Shown here: one piece after another, positions 14,298 through 22,134 of the stretch
How positions within the stretch are numbered: the first letter of the stretch is position 1
Layout: each line of letters starts with the position of its first letter
NCBI RefSeq assembly: GCF_000429845.1
Contig: NZ_KE386975.1
Span: 42,719-81,956, forward strand
From: Comamonas composti DSM 21721
Lineage (GTDB): Bacteria > Pseudomonadota > Gammaproteobacteria > Burkholderiales > Burkholderiaceae_C
Reading direction: 5' to 3'
Length of the DNA: 39,238 nt
The notes under the pieces: generated by a model
Databases searched by the model: none
Told to the model about the DNA's origin: nothing
The model's input: only the letters and a program-made list of their open reading frames with translations
Made by a program: the position numbers and the translations under genes

Positions 14298-17200
14298 TAG
14301 AAAAACTCGTCAACCTCAGCTTTGCCCGCCGTGGCGTGGTGTGGCTGGTCTTCATCTTCGCGGCCCTGTATGGCGTGTTCAGCTGGAAGCAGCTGCCGCT
14401 GGAGGCCTATCCCGATATCGCCGACGTGACCTCGCAGATCGTGACCCAGGTGCCGGGTCTGGCGGCCGAGGAGATCGAGCAGCAGATCACGATTCCGCTG
14501 GAGCGGGCGCTGCTGGCCACGCCGGGCATGCATGTGCTGCGCTCGCGCAGCCTGTTTGCGCTGTCGCTGATCACCGTGGTCTTCGAGGACGGCGTGGACG
14601 GCTACTGGGCGCGCCAGCGCCTCAAGGAGCGCATGGACGAGGTCGAGCTGCCCTATGACGCGCGCGCCGAGCTCGACCCCTACAGCTCGCCCACGGGCGA
14701 GGTCTACCGCTATACGCTGGAGAGTCCCACGCGCAGCCTGCGCGAGCTCTCCGAGCTGCAGCAGTGGGTGGTGATTCCGCGCCTCAAGAAGGTGCAGGCC
14801 GTGGTCGACGTGACCAACTTCGGCGGCCTGACCACGCAGTTCATGCTGGAGCTCGATCCTGCGCGCCTGCTGCAGTACGAGCTGACCCTGGCCGAGGTCA
14901 TCGATGCCATCAACGACAACAACGCCAGCGGCGGCGGCAGCGTGGTCGATCGCGGCGACGTTTCCTACGTGGTGCGCGGCGTGGGCCTGCTGCGCTCGCT
15001 GGACGACATGGGCAACGTGGTCGTCAAGACCACGGACAGCGGCACGCCCATCCTGGTCAAGGACCTGGGCCGGCTGACCTACGGCAACGTGGAGCGGCGC
15101 GGCATCCTGGGCAAGGACGGCAACTCCGACACCTTGTCGGGCATTGTGCTGCTGCTCAAGGACGCCAATCCCTCGCTGGCGCTGCAGGGCATTCATGCGG
15201 CCGTGGACGAGCTCAACACCAAGCTCTTGCCCGCCGATGTGAAGCTCGTGGCCTACCTGGACCGCACCACGCTGATCGACAAGACCACGCATACCGTGGG
15301 CAAGACCCTGGCCGAAGGCCTGGTCGTCGTGACCCTGGTGCTGCTGCTGTTCCTGGGCAGCCCGCGTGCCGCGTTCATCGTGGCGCTGACCATTCCCATG
15401 GCGTTGCTGCTGGCCTTTGTGTTCATGCACCATGCGAGCATTCCTGCGAATCTGCTGTCGCTGGGCGCCATCGACTTCGGCATCCTGGTCGACGGTTCGG
15501 TGGTCGTGGTCGAGAACATTCTGCGCCGCCGCGAGGCCGAAAAGGACAGGCCGCTGACGCCGCGCGATGCCATCGTGGCCACGCTGCAGGTGGCGCGTCC
15601 CATCTTCTTCGGCATGTGCGTGATCGCAGCTGCCTATCTGCCGCTGTTCGCGTTCGAGCGCATCGAGTACAAGCTGTTCTCGCCCATGGCCAGCGCCGTG
15701 GGCGCGGCCCTGGTGGGCGCGCTGGCCGTGGCCCTGCTGCTCACGCCGGGTCTGGCCTGGCTTGCATTCCGCCGTCCGCGCAAGGTCTTCCACAACCCCG
15801 TGCTGCACTGGCTGGGCGAGCGCTACGAGCGCTTTTTGCTCGGCGCCGTCGGCCATGCTCGCTGGCTCATGGGCGCGGTGGCTGCGGCCCTGGTGGCGCT
15901 GGTGGTGCTGGCCGGATCGATTGGCCGTGACTTTCTGCCCTATCTGGACGAAGGCTCGATCTGGCTGCAGGTGCAGATGCCGCCGGGCATCACGCTGGAC
16001 AAGGCGCGCGACATGGCCGACGAGCTGCGCCGCGTGACCCTGGAGTTTCCCGAAGTCTCCTACATCGTCACCCAGACCGGGCGCAACGACGACGGCACCG
16101 ACTACTGGACGCCTTCGCACATCGAGGCCAGCGTGGGTCTGCACCCCTATGGCGAATGGAAGTCGCGCCTGAGCAAGCAGGAGCTCATCGACAAGATGTC
16201 CGAGCGCTATGCCCAGTTGCCCGGCTATACCGTGGGCTTCATGCAGCCCATGATCGACGGTGTGCAGGACAAGCTCTCGGGTGCGCACAGCGATCTGACC
16301 GTGAAGGTCTACGGCCAGGATCTCGACGAGGACCGGCGCGTGGCCGACGACATGGTGGCGATTCTGTCGCGCGTCCCGGGCGCGGCCGACGTGGCCGTGG
16401 ACATAGAGCCGCCCCTGCCCAATCTGCGCATCGACCTGGACCGCGCAGCCGCCGCGCGCTACGGCATCAATGCGGCCGATGTGGCGCAACTGATCTCCAC
16501 GGGCGTGGGCGGGGCCTCGATAGGCCAGCTGTTCGTGGGCGAGCGCAATTACGACATGACGGTGCGCTTCACGCCCGAGACGCGCAGCAGCCCCGAGGCC
16601 ATTGGCGCCCTGCGCCTGACGGCTGCCAGCGGTGCCCAGGTGCCGCTGGCCGATGTGGCGCGCATCTCCACCACCGTGGGCCAGAGCGTGATCGTGCGCG
16701 AAGGCGGCGAGCGCCACATCCTGGTCAAGCTCAATGTGCGCGGTCGTGATCTCGCCAGCTTTCTCAAGGAGGCGCACGAGGCCATCGATGCCGAGCTCAA
16801 GTACGACCCGCAGCACATCCATGTCGAATGGGGCGGCCAGTTCGAGAACCTGCAGCGTGCCGAGGCCCGCTTGCTCGTGGTGCTGCCGCTGACCCTGGGC
16901 ATCATGCTGGTGCTGCTGTTCGGCGAGTTCGGCAACCTGCGCCAGCCGCTGCTGGTGCTGGGCGTGGTGCCGCTGGCCATGATTGGCGGCCTGGCCGGGC
17001 TGCTGCTGCGCGGCATGACGCTCAACGTCTCCAGCGCCGTGGGCTTCATCGCGCTGTTCGGCGTGGCTGTGCTCTCGGGCGTGCTCATGGTCTCGCAGAT
17101 CAATCGTCTGCGCCGCGAGGAGAAGATGGACTTGCGCGCAGCCGTGCTCGAAGGTGCCTGCAGCCGCATGCGCCCCGTGCTCATGACGGCCACGGTGGCG

Positions 17201-17455
17201 GCCTTCGGCCTCACGCCGGCCATGTTGGCCACGGGCCTGGGCAGCGATGTGCAGCGCCCCCTGGCCACGGTGGTGGTCAGCGGCCTGGTCAGCGCCACCT
17301 TGCTGACCTTGCTGCTGCTGCCGAATCTGTATTACGTGATCGAGCAGCGCGCGCAAAAGACGGCCGAGCGCAAGCGCCAGCGTGCGCTGGAGCGCGGCGA
17401 GCTGTATGAGGACGAGGCCCGCGAGGACGGCGCTGCAGCCGCCGCCCGGGGATGA
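14294..17455 (+). CDS. Heavy-metal-type RND efflux pump (CzcA/CusA family)
   Basis: 1053 residues, full length. This is the inner-membrane proton-driven pump of the tripartite system. The N-terminal helix (SFARRGVVWLVFIFAALYGV) and porter loop YPDIADVTSQIVTQVPGLAAEEIEQQ are standard. Transmembrane segment 4 carries AIDFGILVDGSVVVVEN with Asp394, Asp400 and Glu407 at the spacing of the CzcA proton-relay residues, which places it in the HME (heavy-metal) group; the CusA-type pattern is absent. A second 12-helix repeat follows (LLVVLPLTLGIMLVLLFGEF, GLTPAMLATGLGSDVQRPLA). The substrate is not certain: a divalent cation such as Zn, Co, Ni or Cd is the family expectation, but the linked FixJ-type control system is atypical for metal pumps. 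Confidence 0.92.
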   Translation: MIEKLVNLSFARRGVVWLVFIFAALYGVFSWKQLPLEAYPDIADVTSQIVTQVPGLAAEEIEQQITIPLERALLATPGMHVLRSRSLFALSLITVVFEDGVDGYWARQRLKERMDEVELPYDARAELDPYSSPTGEVYRYTLESPTRSLRELSELQQWVVIPRLKKVQAVVDVTNFGGLTTQFMLELDPARLLQYELTLAEVIDAINDNNASGGGSVVDRGDVSYVVRGVGLLRSLDDMGNVVVKTTDSGTPILVKDLGRLTYGNVERRGILGKDGNSDTLSGIVLLLKDANPSLALQGIHAAVDELNTKLLPADVKLVAYLDRTTLIDKTTHTVGKTLAEGLVVVTLVLLLFLGSPRAAFIVALTIPMALLLAFVFMHHASIPANLLSLGAIDFGILVDGSVVVVENILRRREAEKDRPLTPRDAIVATLQVARPIFFGMCVIAAAYLPLFAFERIEYKLFSPMASAVGAALVGALAVALLLTPGLAWLAFRRPRKVFHNPVLHWLGERYERFLLGAVGHARWLMGAVAAALVALVVLAGSIGRDFLPYLDEGSIWLQVQMPPGITLDKARDMADELRRVTLEFPEVSYIVTQTGRNDDGTDYWTPSHIEASVGLHPYGEWKSRLSKQELIDKMSERYAQLPGYTVGFMQPMIDGVQDKLSGAHSDLTVKVYGQDLDEDRRVADDMVAILSRVPGAADVAVDIEPPLPNLRIDLDRAAAARYGINAADVAQLISTGVGGASIGQLFVGERNYDMTVRFTPETRSSPEAIGALRLTAASGAQVPLADVARISTTVGQSVIVREGGERHILVKLNVRGRDLASFLKEAHEAIDAELKYDPQHIHVEWGGQFENLQRAEARLLVVLPLTLGIMLVLLFGEFGNLRQPLLVLGVVPLAMIGGLAGLLLRGMTLNVSSAVGFIALFGVAVLSGVLMVSQINRLRREEKMDLRAAVLEGACSRMRPVLMTATVAAFGLTPAMLATGLGSDVQRPLATVVVSGLVSATLLTLLLLPNLYYVIEQRAQKTAERKRQRALERGELYEDEAREDGAAAAARG

Positions 17456-17481
17456 GGTCTCGCAGGAACACAGGATTTGCT

Positions 17482-18810
17482 ATGCAGTTTTTCTCTTATT
17501 CCATCAGCTGCTCGGCCGTGCTGCTGGCCCTGGGCCTGAGCGGCGCTGCGTTCGCGCAACCCGCTGCGACCCCGGCCCCGGCTTCGGCCGGTGTGAGCTT
17601 TGCCAACTATCTGGATGCCGTGGAGCAGCACAGCCTGGAGCTCAAGTCCGAGCTGCAGAACGTGGAGTCGGCCAAGGCCGAGATCGGCATGGCGGGCATA
17701 CGGCCCGATCCCGAGCTCAGCTACGAGGTTGCGCGCGAGCGCGTCAAGACCGGCCTGCCTCGGCCGCGCGAGCGCAAGCTGGAGCTGAGCATGGAGGTCG
17801 AGACCGGGGGCAAGCGCGCGGCCCGCATCAAGGCGGCGCGCAGCGCGCTCAAGCTCACCGAGGTCGGCGTGGAGGCGTTCCGCCATCAGCTGTTCTCCGA
17901 TGCGGCCGAGAACTTCACCCAGGCCTGCATGGAGCACCAGGCCTTGCAGCGCAAGCAGCAGACCCTGAAGGCCTTGTCCGATGTGGTGAGCGCCAACGAT
18001 GTGCGGCGCAAGGCCGGCGACATAGGCGCCATCGAATGGCGCCAGTCGCGTGTGGAGCGCGACCAGTTCCAGGCCGAGGTGACCGAGGCCCGGGCCCAGG
18101 TCCAGACCTCGCGCCTGGCCCTGGCCATTCCGCTGGGGCGCAGCCTGAATCAGGTGTTCTCCAGCCAGGAGCTCGACTGCGCATTCCAGCCCTTCAGCCA
18201 GAGCCAGGACATAGAGGCCCTGGTGGACCAGGCCCTGCAGGCGCGCAGCGATGTGCGCGAGGCCCATGCGGCCCTGGACCATGCGCGCGACAACGCAGGC
18301 CTGGCCCAGGCCAATCGCTGGATCAACCCGACCGTGGCCGTGGGCATGACCACGCGGCCCGGAACGACGGCCGGCGTGGACCATGGAGGCGATGCGTTTG
18401 ATGCCGAGGGGCGCTCGCGCGTGCTCAACATGTCGGTCAGCGTGCCGCTGCCGTTCTCGCGCCTGAACCGCGGCGAGATCCTGCAGGCCGAGGCCGCCGT
18501 GACCCAGGCCATGCTGGGCCTGCAGCAGGCCCAGAACAAGGCCGAGGCCGAGGTGCGCTCCGCACATTTCCGCTTTCTTGCGGCCAAGGAGAATGTGGAG
18601 CGCTACCGCGACGGCGTGCTCGCCGATGCTCAGCGTGTGCTCGAAGGCATGCGCCTGTCCTACCGCCATGGCGAGGCTTCGCTGCTGGAGCTGCTGGCCG
18701 CCCAGAGCTCGGCCGACGAGGCCTACCTCGGCTATCTGCAGGCCGAGGCCGATCTGGCCACGGCCACGGTGGAGCTGCAGCTGGGCATAGGCCAGCGGCC
18801 CGCACTGTGA
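17482..18810 (+). CDS. TolC-type outer membrane factor of the RND system
   Basis: 442 residues from ATG 17482; an in-frame ATG at 17452 overlaps the pump stop but would put ten extra residues ahead of a good signal peptide (MQFFSYSISCSAVLLALGLS... AFA|QP). It is the outer-membrane channel of the efflux complex. The paired coiled-coil repeats of the OEP family are visible: LDAVEQHSLELKSELQNVES, SAKAEIGMAGIRPDPELSYE, VEARERKLELSMEVETGGKR-like segments, DVREAHAALDHARDNAGLAQ and the second-repeat ending LEGMRLSYRHGEASLLELLA. It follows the CzcC/CusC-type arrangement adaptor-pump-channel. Confidence 0.9.
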   Translation: MQFFSYSISCSAVLLALGLSGAAFAQPAATPAPASAGVSFANYLDAVEQHSLELKSELQNVESAKAEIGMAGIRPDPELSYEVARERVKTGLPRPRERKLELSMEVETGGKRAARIKAARSALKLTEVGVEAFRHQLFSDAAENFTQACMEHQALQRKQQTLKALSDVVSANDVRRKAGDIGAIEWRQSRVERDQFQAEVTEARAQVQTSRLALAIPLGRSLNQVFSSQELDCAFQPFSQSQDIEALVDQALQARSDVREAHAALDHARDNAGLAQANRWINPTVAVGMTTRPGTTAGVDHGGDAFDAEGRSRVLNMSVSVPLPFSRLNRGEILQAEAAVTQAMLGLQQAQNKAEAEVRSAHFRFLAAKENVERYRDGVLADAQRVLEGMRLSYRHGEASLLELLAAQSSADEAYLGYLQAEADLATATVELQLGIGQRPAL

Positions 18811-18822
18811 GCGGACCCGAGC

Positions 18823-18849
18823 GGCGCCCCGGCCCCGGGCCGGGGCGCC
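18823..18849 (+). terminator. Strong GC hairpin between the channel gene and the kinase gene
   Basis: Perfect 12-bp stem GGCGCCCCGGCC / GGCCGGGGCGCC with loop CCG, 13 nt after the channel stop. There is no T-run, so it may attenuate, or protect the upstream mRNA 3' end, making pump and kinase levels differ. It also argues that the kinase starts downstream of it. Confidence 0.55.
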
Positions 18850-18911
18850 TCAGAGGCGGCGGCTTGCGTCACAATCTGCAGGTTCTTCCTGCCGTCGCCC
18901 GCCTGTTTTCC

Positions 18912-19985
18912 ATGAAGTCCGAACTGCGCCAAGACTCGCACCTGCGCCGAACCCTGGTTCTGCTGGGCATGGTCGCGGCCATGGCGGCCATCTTCGCGCT
19001 GGACACGCTCACCGAGTATGCGGTGGCCGCCGCCGTGTTCCACACGGCCATCATCCTCGTGGCCCTGCGCTGGTTCAGCCCCAGAACGGTGATCGTGATC
19101 ACCGGCATCTGCATCGTCCTGACCCTGGCCAGCTTTGCGCTCACGCCGGCCGGGGCCTATCGCACGGGGCTGATCAATACCTGCATCAGCATTCTGGCGA
19201 TCGCCATCACCGCCTATCTGGGCCTGAAGATGGTGACGGCCCAGAATGCCGCCCATGCGGCCCGCACCCAGTTGCTGCGCATGACCCAGGCCACGAGCGT
19301 GGGCCAGCTCACGGCCTCGATTGCGCATGAGGTCAACCAGCCGCTGGCGGCCATCGTCACCAGCGGCAATGCCTGCCAGCGCTGGCTGGCCCAGCAGCCG
19401 CCGAACCTGGACAAGGCCGGGCAGGCGCTGGGCAGAATCCTGGCCGATGCCCAGCGCGCGAGCGAGGTGATCGTGCGCATGCGCGGCATGGCGCGCGGCG
19501 ATGCTCCGCACAAGCAGGCCTTCGACCTCAACGAGGCCGTGCGCGAAATGCTCAGGCTGTCCCAGGCCGAGCTCGACAAGCGCTCGGTGCTCGTCGAGGC
19601 GGACCTGGCCAGCGGCCTGGCACCGGCCTTCTGGGACCGGGTGCAGTTCCTGCAGGTGCTGGGCAATCTGCTGCTCAACGCCATGGATGCGATGCAGGAT
19701 GTGCCGCCCCAGCGCCGGCGCATAGGTGTTGCGACCCAGGCCCTGGGCCAGCAACTGGTGCTGACCGTCAGCGATGCCGGTCATGGCCTGTCGCCATCCG
19801 CGCAAAGCCATTTGTTCGATGCGTTCTGGAGCACCAAGAGCCAGGGCATGGGCCTGGGGCTGAACATCTGCCGCCACATGGCCGAGGCCAATGGCGGGCG
19901 CATCTGGGCCACGGACCGCGAGGACGGGGCCAGCGGCGCAGTCTTTCATGTCACCATGGCCACTGCCGCGCGAGAGCGCGCATGA
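18912..19985 (+). CDS. Membrane sensor histidine kinase, FixL-related class
   Basis: 357 residues from ATG 18912; a GTG overlapping the channel stop (18807) would add 35 Gly/Arg/Pro-rich residues encoded by the hairpin and is unlikely. The first ~115 residues contain about four transmembrane segments (LVLLGMVAAMAAIFALDTL, AAVFHTAIILVALRWFSP, VIVITGICIVLTLASFAL, CISILAIAITAYLGLKM) with no periplasmic sensor domain or PAS domain. The H-box is TASIAHEVNQPLAAIVTSGN with His139. The ATPase has NLLLNAMDAM (N box), VSDAGHGLS (G1), FDAFWSTKSQGMGLGLNICR (F/G2) and GGRIWA. It phosphorylates the adjacent FixJ-type regulator. The stimulus is probably sensed within the membrane; it is unknown. Confidence 0.88.
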   Translation: MKSELRQDSHLRRTLVLLGMVAAMAAIFALDTLTEYAVAAAVFHTAIILVALRWFSPRTVIVITGICIVLTLASFALTPAGAYRTGLINTCISILAIAITAYLGLKMVTAQNAAHAARTQLLRMTQATSVGQLTASIAHEVNQPLAAIVTSGNACQRWLAQQPPNLDKAGQALGRILADAQRASEVIVRMRGMARGDAPHKQAFDLNEAVREMLRLSQAELDKRSVLVEADLASGLAPAFWDRVQFLQVLGNLLLNAMDAMQDVPPQRRRIGVATQALGQQLVLTVSDAGHGLSPSAQSHLFDAFWSTKSQGMGLGLNICRHMAEANGGRIWATDREDGASGAVFHVTMATAARERA

Positions 19986-19998
19986 AACGGAGTCCGCT

Positions 19999-20649
19999 GT
20001 GCTTGCTGACGGCTTGAATATGCAGGGCCAGGGCGCCGAGGCCCGGGTCTATGTGATCGATGACGATGCCTCGGTGCGCGCGGCCGTCGAGGATTTGCTG
20101 GCCTCGGTCGGCCTGGCCGTCGATGCCTTCGGCTCCACGCGCGACTTTCTCGCCCACTGGGAGCAGGCTCCTTCGCAGGGGCCGGCCTGCCTGGTGCTGG
20201 ACATTCGCATGCCGGGCCAGAGCGGCATGGAGTTCAGGCGCCAGATGCTGGAGCTGGATCTGCGCCTGCCCACGATCTTCATCACCGGCCATGGCGATAT
20301 TCCCATGAGCGTGGAGGCCATGAAGATGGGCGCGGTGGAGTTTCTGACCAAGCCCTTTCGCGATCAGTGCCTGCTCGACGCGATACAGGCGGCCATCGCC
20401 CAGGACCGCGAGCGCCGCGCCCAGGATGCCACGCAGGACGCGCTGCGCGAGCGCTGGCAAAGCCTGTCGCGTGGCGAGCAGCAGGTGCTGGTCGGCGTGG
20501 TGCGCGGTCAGCTCAACAAGCAGATTGCGGCGGACCTGGAGGTCAGCGAGATCACGGTCAAGGTCAGGCGCGCCCAGGCCATGCGCAAGATGCAGGTCCG
20601 CACCCTGGCCGATCTGGTGCGCGCGCTGGAGCGGCTGGAGATCCGGTGA
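19999..20649 (+). CDS. FixJ/NarL-type response regulator
   Basis: 216 residues from GTG 19999, which has ACGGAG 6 nt upstream; Met8 at 20020 lacks a clear ribosome site. The receiver domain has the acidic pocket VYVIDDDASVRAAVEDLL, phospho-acceptor Asp68 in CLVLDIRMPGQSG, Thr in IFITGHGDIPMSVEAMKMGA and Lys in FLTKPF. The C-terminal LuxR-type helix-turn-helix is SLSRGEQQVLVGVVRGQLNK followed by IAADLEVSEITVKVRRAQAM. It lies 13 bp after the kinase gene and is co-transcribed. The sequence fits the FixJ/StyR/TodT group, and a palindrome of the matching type lies before the efflux operon (12680-12695), so autogenous control of the whole operon is likely. Confidence 0.92.
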   Translation: MLADGLNMQGQGAEARVYVIDDDASVRAAVEDLLASVGLAVDAFGSTRDFLAHWEQAPSQGPACLVLDIRMPGQSGMEFRRQMLELDLRLPTIFITGHGDIPMSVEAMKMGAVEFLTKPFRDQCLLDAIQAAIAQDRERRAQDATQDALRERWQSLSRGEQQVLVGVVRGQLNKQIAADLEVSEITVKVRRAQAMRKMQVRTLADLVRALERLEIR

Positions 20650-20658
20650 GATCCGGCA

Positions 20659-20700
20659 GCCCCTGAGCCGCCTCGCGTCTTCCCCCTGAAAGGGAGACGG
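20659..20700. repeat. Interspersed CCCCTGAGC-type repeat (C2)
   Basis: GCCCCTGAGCCGCCTCGCG followed by TCTTCCCCCTGAAAGGGAGACGG, just after the response regulator stop. It matches the first half of the 25122-25199 copy. CCCTGAAAGGG can fold back on itself. A possible terminator role is unproven. Confidence 0.45.
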
Positions 20701-20763
20701 TGCCTGCTTGCTGCCTGCGGTGTCCGGCCGCAAAAGACAGCGTCATGAACCATGTAAAAAAAC

Positions 20764-20843
20764 AGAGCTGCTAGCGCTTGATATATCTGGCTTTCAGATG
20801 CTTTTCAATCTGAAATCCATGACTGGCAAGCGCTACCAGCTCT
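20764..20843. repeat. Interspersed nested-hairpin repeat, copy A2
   Basis: Outer 17-bp arms AGAGCTGCTAGCGCTTG (20764-20780) and CAAGCGCTACCAGCTCT (20827-20843), 16 of 17 paired; inner TTTCAG (20792-20797) and CTGAAA (20810-20815) around the 12-nt loop ATGCTTTTCAAT. Flanked by A-runs on the left and TTTTTATA on the right. It directly abuts palindrome B3. Confidence 0.85.
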
Positions 20844-20850
20844 CTTTTTA

Positions 20851-20871
20851 TAGATCGTAAACACGTTCTTA
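20851..20871. repeat. Stop-codon palindrome, copy B3
   Basis: TAGATCGTAAACACGTTCTTA, core AGATCGTAAACACGTTCT at 20852-20869. The TAA stop of the leftward YqaA-like gene is the right end (20871-20869). Confidence 0.8.
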
Positions 20872-21399
20872 GAACTTCCAGGAGGCGGGAAGCAACTGCA
20901 GCAGCACGGTCGTCATGACCAGGTAGCGGGCGAACTTGCCGATTGCCATATAGAACACGCAAGCCCAGAAGGGCATGCGCAGCCAGCCGGCCACGGCGCA
21001 CAGCGGATCGCCGACGATGGGCAGCCAGCTCAGCAGGCAGGCCTTGGGGCCGAGCCTGCGCAGCCAGATGCGCGCCCGTCTTTCGTTGCGCGAGAGCGCC
21101 CTCGGCGGCTTGCTCTGCTCGGGCTGGCCTGCGCGGCGGCGCGCGCGCGCCGCATGCCAGGCCTTGTGCGCGCCCAGGCCCATCCACCAGCTGATCGCGC
21201 CGCCCAGCGTATTGCCGGCCGTGGCCACGAAGATCGTGGGCCAGAACAGCTCGGGGTTGAGTTGCAGCAGGCCGACCACGGCGGGCTCCGAGCCCAGTGG
21301 CAGCAAGGTGGCCGAGAGCAGGGCCACGACAAAAACCGTGCTCAGGCCGAATTGGGGCAGGGCCAGCCAGCCCAGCAGCTGTGTTATCCAGACTTCCAT
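20869..21399 (-). CDS. YqaA/DedA-like (VTT-domain) inner membrane protein
   Basis: 176 residues from ATG 21399; longer upstream frames have no membrane-protein character. The sequence fits the YqaA branch of the DedA/SNARE-associated (VTT) superfamily: an N-terminal helix (LLGWLALPQFGLSTVFVVAL), SATLLPLGSEPAVVGLL with its conserved PLGSE, then PTIFVATAGNTLGGAISWWM, the basic loop RARRRAGQ...NERRARIWLRR, and LSWLPIVGDPLCAVAGWLRM with a GDP-type motif near the re-entrant region. Proteins of this superfamily are implicated in lipid handling and envelope homeostasis; the substrate here is unknown. Convergent with the response regulator; its stop codon is supplied by repeat B3. Confidence 0.82.
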   Translation of the reverse strand: MEVWITQLLGWLALPQFGLSTVFVVALLSATLLPLGSEPAVVGLLQLNPELFWPTIFVATAGNTLGGAISWWMGLGAHKAWHAARARRRAGQPEQSKPPRALSRNERRARIWLRRLGPKACLLSWLPIVGDPLCAVAGWLRMPFWACVFYMAIGKFARYLVMTTVLLQLLPASWKF

Positions 21400-21486
21400 A
21401 GCAGCGCAAGTGTAGGTGTAGGCCGATTGGCCTGAGCGTGGCGCGCGGCTATTGTGGGGACTTTGTTCATCAGGCAAGGAAGAGGC

Positions 21487-22020
21487 ATGCAAGCTCGCGC
21501 ACCAGGGAGGGGACAGCTGGGAATGGTCGACAAGGCGAAAGCCTGGGGAGCGGGCGCCGTGGCCTGGGGCCTGCTGCCCTTCGTGCTCGGGGGCTGCGCA
21601 GCGACGGTGGATTCCGGCCGGGAGCACGACCCCTGGCGCCAGGCCCTGGCCGGCGCGGGCTGTGCGGCCCAGGCACCAGCCGTGCCGCAGCGGCTGCAGG
21701 CCGTGCAGCACGATCTGGGGCAGGCCGGGCTGGAGCTCAGGCTCGTGGGCTGTGAATCCGTGGCCGGCAAGCAGGCTCTGCGCTTCGACCCCTGGGTGGT
21801 CGATGGGCGCCGGGCCGCCCAGGTGGTGCGCGGCCCCATGGCCAACGGGCAGGTGCTGGATCTGGGCTGGCCCCAGGGCCGCAGGCAGGCAGCGGCCCTG
21901 CCCGACGAACAGGTATCACCCGATGTGATCTTCAACCGCCAGTGGTGGCGCGCGGTCCTGGCGCGGCATGGGCTGGAGCCGGTTGCCGGAGACTGGCACA
22001 GCTATGCAGCCAGGCCTTGA
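21487..22020 (+). CDS. Predicted lipoprotein of unknown function
   Basis: 177 residues from ATG 21487, with AAGGAAGAGG directly upstream; ATG 21523 (Met13) gives a more standard lipoprotein signal. Either way the lipobox LGGC places the lipidated Cys at residue 37 (or 25), followed by AATVDSG. The mature part has two or three further Cys (AGAGCAAQ, LVGCES). The C-terminal DVIFNRQWWRAVLARHGLEP followed by VAGDWHSY faintly recalls the end of VanX/M15 D,D-dipeptidases (NRR...GF...EWWH), but the upstream zinc-binding motif is not visible, so I do not assign that activity. It precedes dusB by 114 bp but is probably not in that operon because a promoter-like region intervenes. Confidence 0.6.
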   Translation: MQARAPGRGQLGMVDKAKAWGAGAVAWGLLPFVLGGCAATVDSGREHDPWRQALAGAGCAAQAPAVPQRLQAVQHDLGQAGLELRLVGCESVAGKQALRFDPWVVDGRRAAQVVRGPMANGQVLDLGWPQGRRQAAALPDEQVSPDVIFNRQWWRAVLARHGLEPVAGDWHSYAARP

Positions 22021-22055
22021 GCCCTGGGGCGCCGGCCGGGTTCAAGGCCCGGGAC

Positions 22056-22096
22056 TTGCCCGTTTTCAGTTTGCTGAAAATTTGGGCAGGTACAAT
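22056..22096 (+). promoter_or_regulatory. Operator-like hairpin and -10 before dusB-fis
   Basis: Perfect inverted repeat TTTTCAG-TTTG-CTGAAAA (22063-22080), with GCCC and GGGC able to extend the pairing, sits 10 nt upstream of TACAAT (22091-22096), a good -10. The palindrome therefore covers the -35 zone. It may be an operator of the dusB-fis operon or, alternatively, the termination hairpin of the lipoprotein gene. Confidence 0.4.
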
Positions 22097-22134
22097 CTTG
22101 CTCCCCCGCTCGCGTCTTTTCTTCATCTCTCGCC

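Noticed and set aside
13946..17356. A leftward open frame of over 1,100 codons opposite the RND pump
   Set aside because: Long antisense frames are common in GC-rich coding DNA. This one is Arg/His/Gln-rich without family motifs, while the plus strand encodes a complete RND pump.
18807..18911. GTG start of the sensor kinase overlapping the channel stop
   Set aside because: The extra 35 residues come from the 12-bp GC hairpin and are low complexity; ATG 18912 precedes the first membrane helix directly.
22071..22096. TTGCTG and TACAAT as a dusB promoter pair
   Set aside because: The spacer is only 14 nt. The -10 may still be real with a weak or activated -35.
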